Below are positions 63,508 through 64,000 of a DNA stretch of 64,000 nt, one piece after another. The position numbers and the translations under genes were made by a program. Under the pieces are notes generated by a model. That model saw nothing but the letters and a program-made list of their open reading frames with translations, had not been told where the DNA came from and did not search any database. Positions within the stretch are counted from its first letter, which is position 1; the number at the start of each line of letters is the position of its first letter. This DNA is from Peribacillus simplex NBRC 15720 = DSM 1321 (GTDB lineage Bacteria > Bacillota > Bacilli > Bacillales > DSM-1321): assembly GCF_002243645.1 (NCBI RefSeq), contig NZ_CP017704.1, forward strand, positions 5,412,001-5,476,000, written 5' to 3'.

Positions 63508-63532
63508 GGGAACGTCCAAATCGGACGTTCCC
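63508..63532 (+). terminator. Terminator after the DinB-like gene
   Basis: GGGAACGTCC / GGACGTTCCC with loop AAATC, followed by a partial T run. Confidence 0.8.
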
Positions 63533-63576
63533 ATATTTTATACCTAAAAAAAACAATACTACTTAACAAACATAAT

Positions 63577-63609
63577 AAAAAAAACGGCATCTATTTTGCC
63601 GTTTTTTTT
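63577..63609. terminator. Bidirectional terminator before the recombinase remnant
   Basis: AAAACGGC / GCCGTTTT with a 9-nt loop, A run on one side and T run on the other, between convergent genes. Confidence 0.85.
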
Positions 63610-63634
63610 GACTAATCTCAGCGGTAACTTTTAA

Positions 63635-64000
63635 TTAACTAATTAAAAAACTGTTTATGGCTTTTTTCTTCTGTTCAAAATCTATATGGGTGTACATACT
63701 CGTAGTAGCAAGACTTTCATGGCCTAATAATTCCTGTAACGTTCTTAAATCCACTTTATCTTTGTTTTCTTGCAATAGTAAGGTAGCAAACGTATGCCTT
63801 AAATGGTGCAGAGAGAATCGGTGAGCGGGTAAACCAGCTCGTTCTAAAATCTCTTTAAATATTTTGTGCAATCCACGAGGATTTAAAGGCTTATTTTTTG
63901 ATTATAAAAGATTGGTTCACTATAATGTTTTGCTGCTCTAAAAGAGTTTCTTTATAGTCTTGAAATAACGGAAAGACAATGGGATGAAGGGGAAGGAGGC
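63635..64000 (-). pseudogene. Tyrosine recombinase (XerC/D-like integrase), frameshifted and cut by the window edge
   Basis: The C-terminal 78 residues are intact: [12 protein letters not shown] has the His-x-x-Arg, [16 protein letters not shown] the second His and the catalytic Tyr. Upstream on the minus strand, LLPLHPIVFPLFQDYKETLL...NQSFIIKK is in another frame; the two join if the A6 tract at 63894-63899 had five A. So there is a one-base insertion, or a sequence error. A site-specific integrase at the end of an accessory region suggests an integrated element beyond the window. Confidence 0.75.

Overview
The window is chromosomal DNA of a low-G+C Gram-positive bacterium of the Bacillaceae. 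It fits a soil Bacillus close to the Peribacillus/B. simplex group. The basis is AAGGAGG-type ribosome sites with frequent TTG/GTG starts, close relatives of B. subtilis AraR, TnrA, NasA-F and YkuK, MalFG-type permeases without their own ATPase, and a roughly 120-bp GC-rich palindromic repeat of the kind scattered in Bacillus genomes. The species is inferred from gene content, not from a marker gene.

Layout. 1-3000: end of an MFS transporter, an orphan MurE-like ligase, a candidate 6S RNA and YkuK. 3100-17450: L-arabinose/arabinan island (AraR repressor, sugar ABC importer, GH36 glycosidase, AraB-AraD-AraA, a secreted three-CBM glycoside hydrolase) with AraR-like operators and a consensus cre site. 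18460-28825: nitrate assimilation (nasA, nasB, nasC, nasF, then divergent tnrA and nasD-nasE) with three consensus TnrA boxes. 28970-35000: secreted beta-amylase, OsmC, DinB-like proteins, an autoregulated ArsR-SRPBCC fusion, a YdeI-like protein, and decayed recombinase, repeat and DinB fragments.

35890-48074 is the most interesting part. It holds a membrane sensor kinase (frameshifted at an A8 tract), an NtrC-type sigma-54 activator, a perfect sigma-54 promoter with a distal inverted repeat, an orphan TAXI-type lipoprotein, a complete polyamine/iron-type ABC importer, an Asp/Glu-racemase-family enzyme and a GlcD-GlcF 2-hydroxyacid oxidase pair. I read it as a sigma-54-dependent uptake and oxidation module for an organic acid; the substrate is unknown.

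48290-58212: small regulator-target pairs (LysE exporter/TrmB, GntR/EamA, MerR/cupin/SDR), a HEAT-like protein, a methyltransferase, a 46-residue zinc-ribbon protein and a soluble PAS histidine kinase. 58355-64000 is an accessory edge: a cyclic-phosphate-type receiver protein, an acyltransferase, two tiny proteins, a YolD pseudogene, an IS1595-family element, a DinB-like gene and a frameshifted tyrosine recombinase running off the end.

No CRISPR array, tRNA or rRNA was seen. Start sites were moved from the longest frame wherever a ribosome-binding site decides them.
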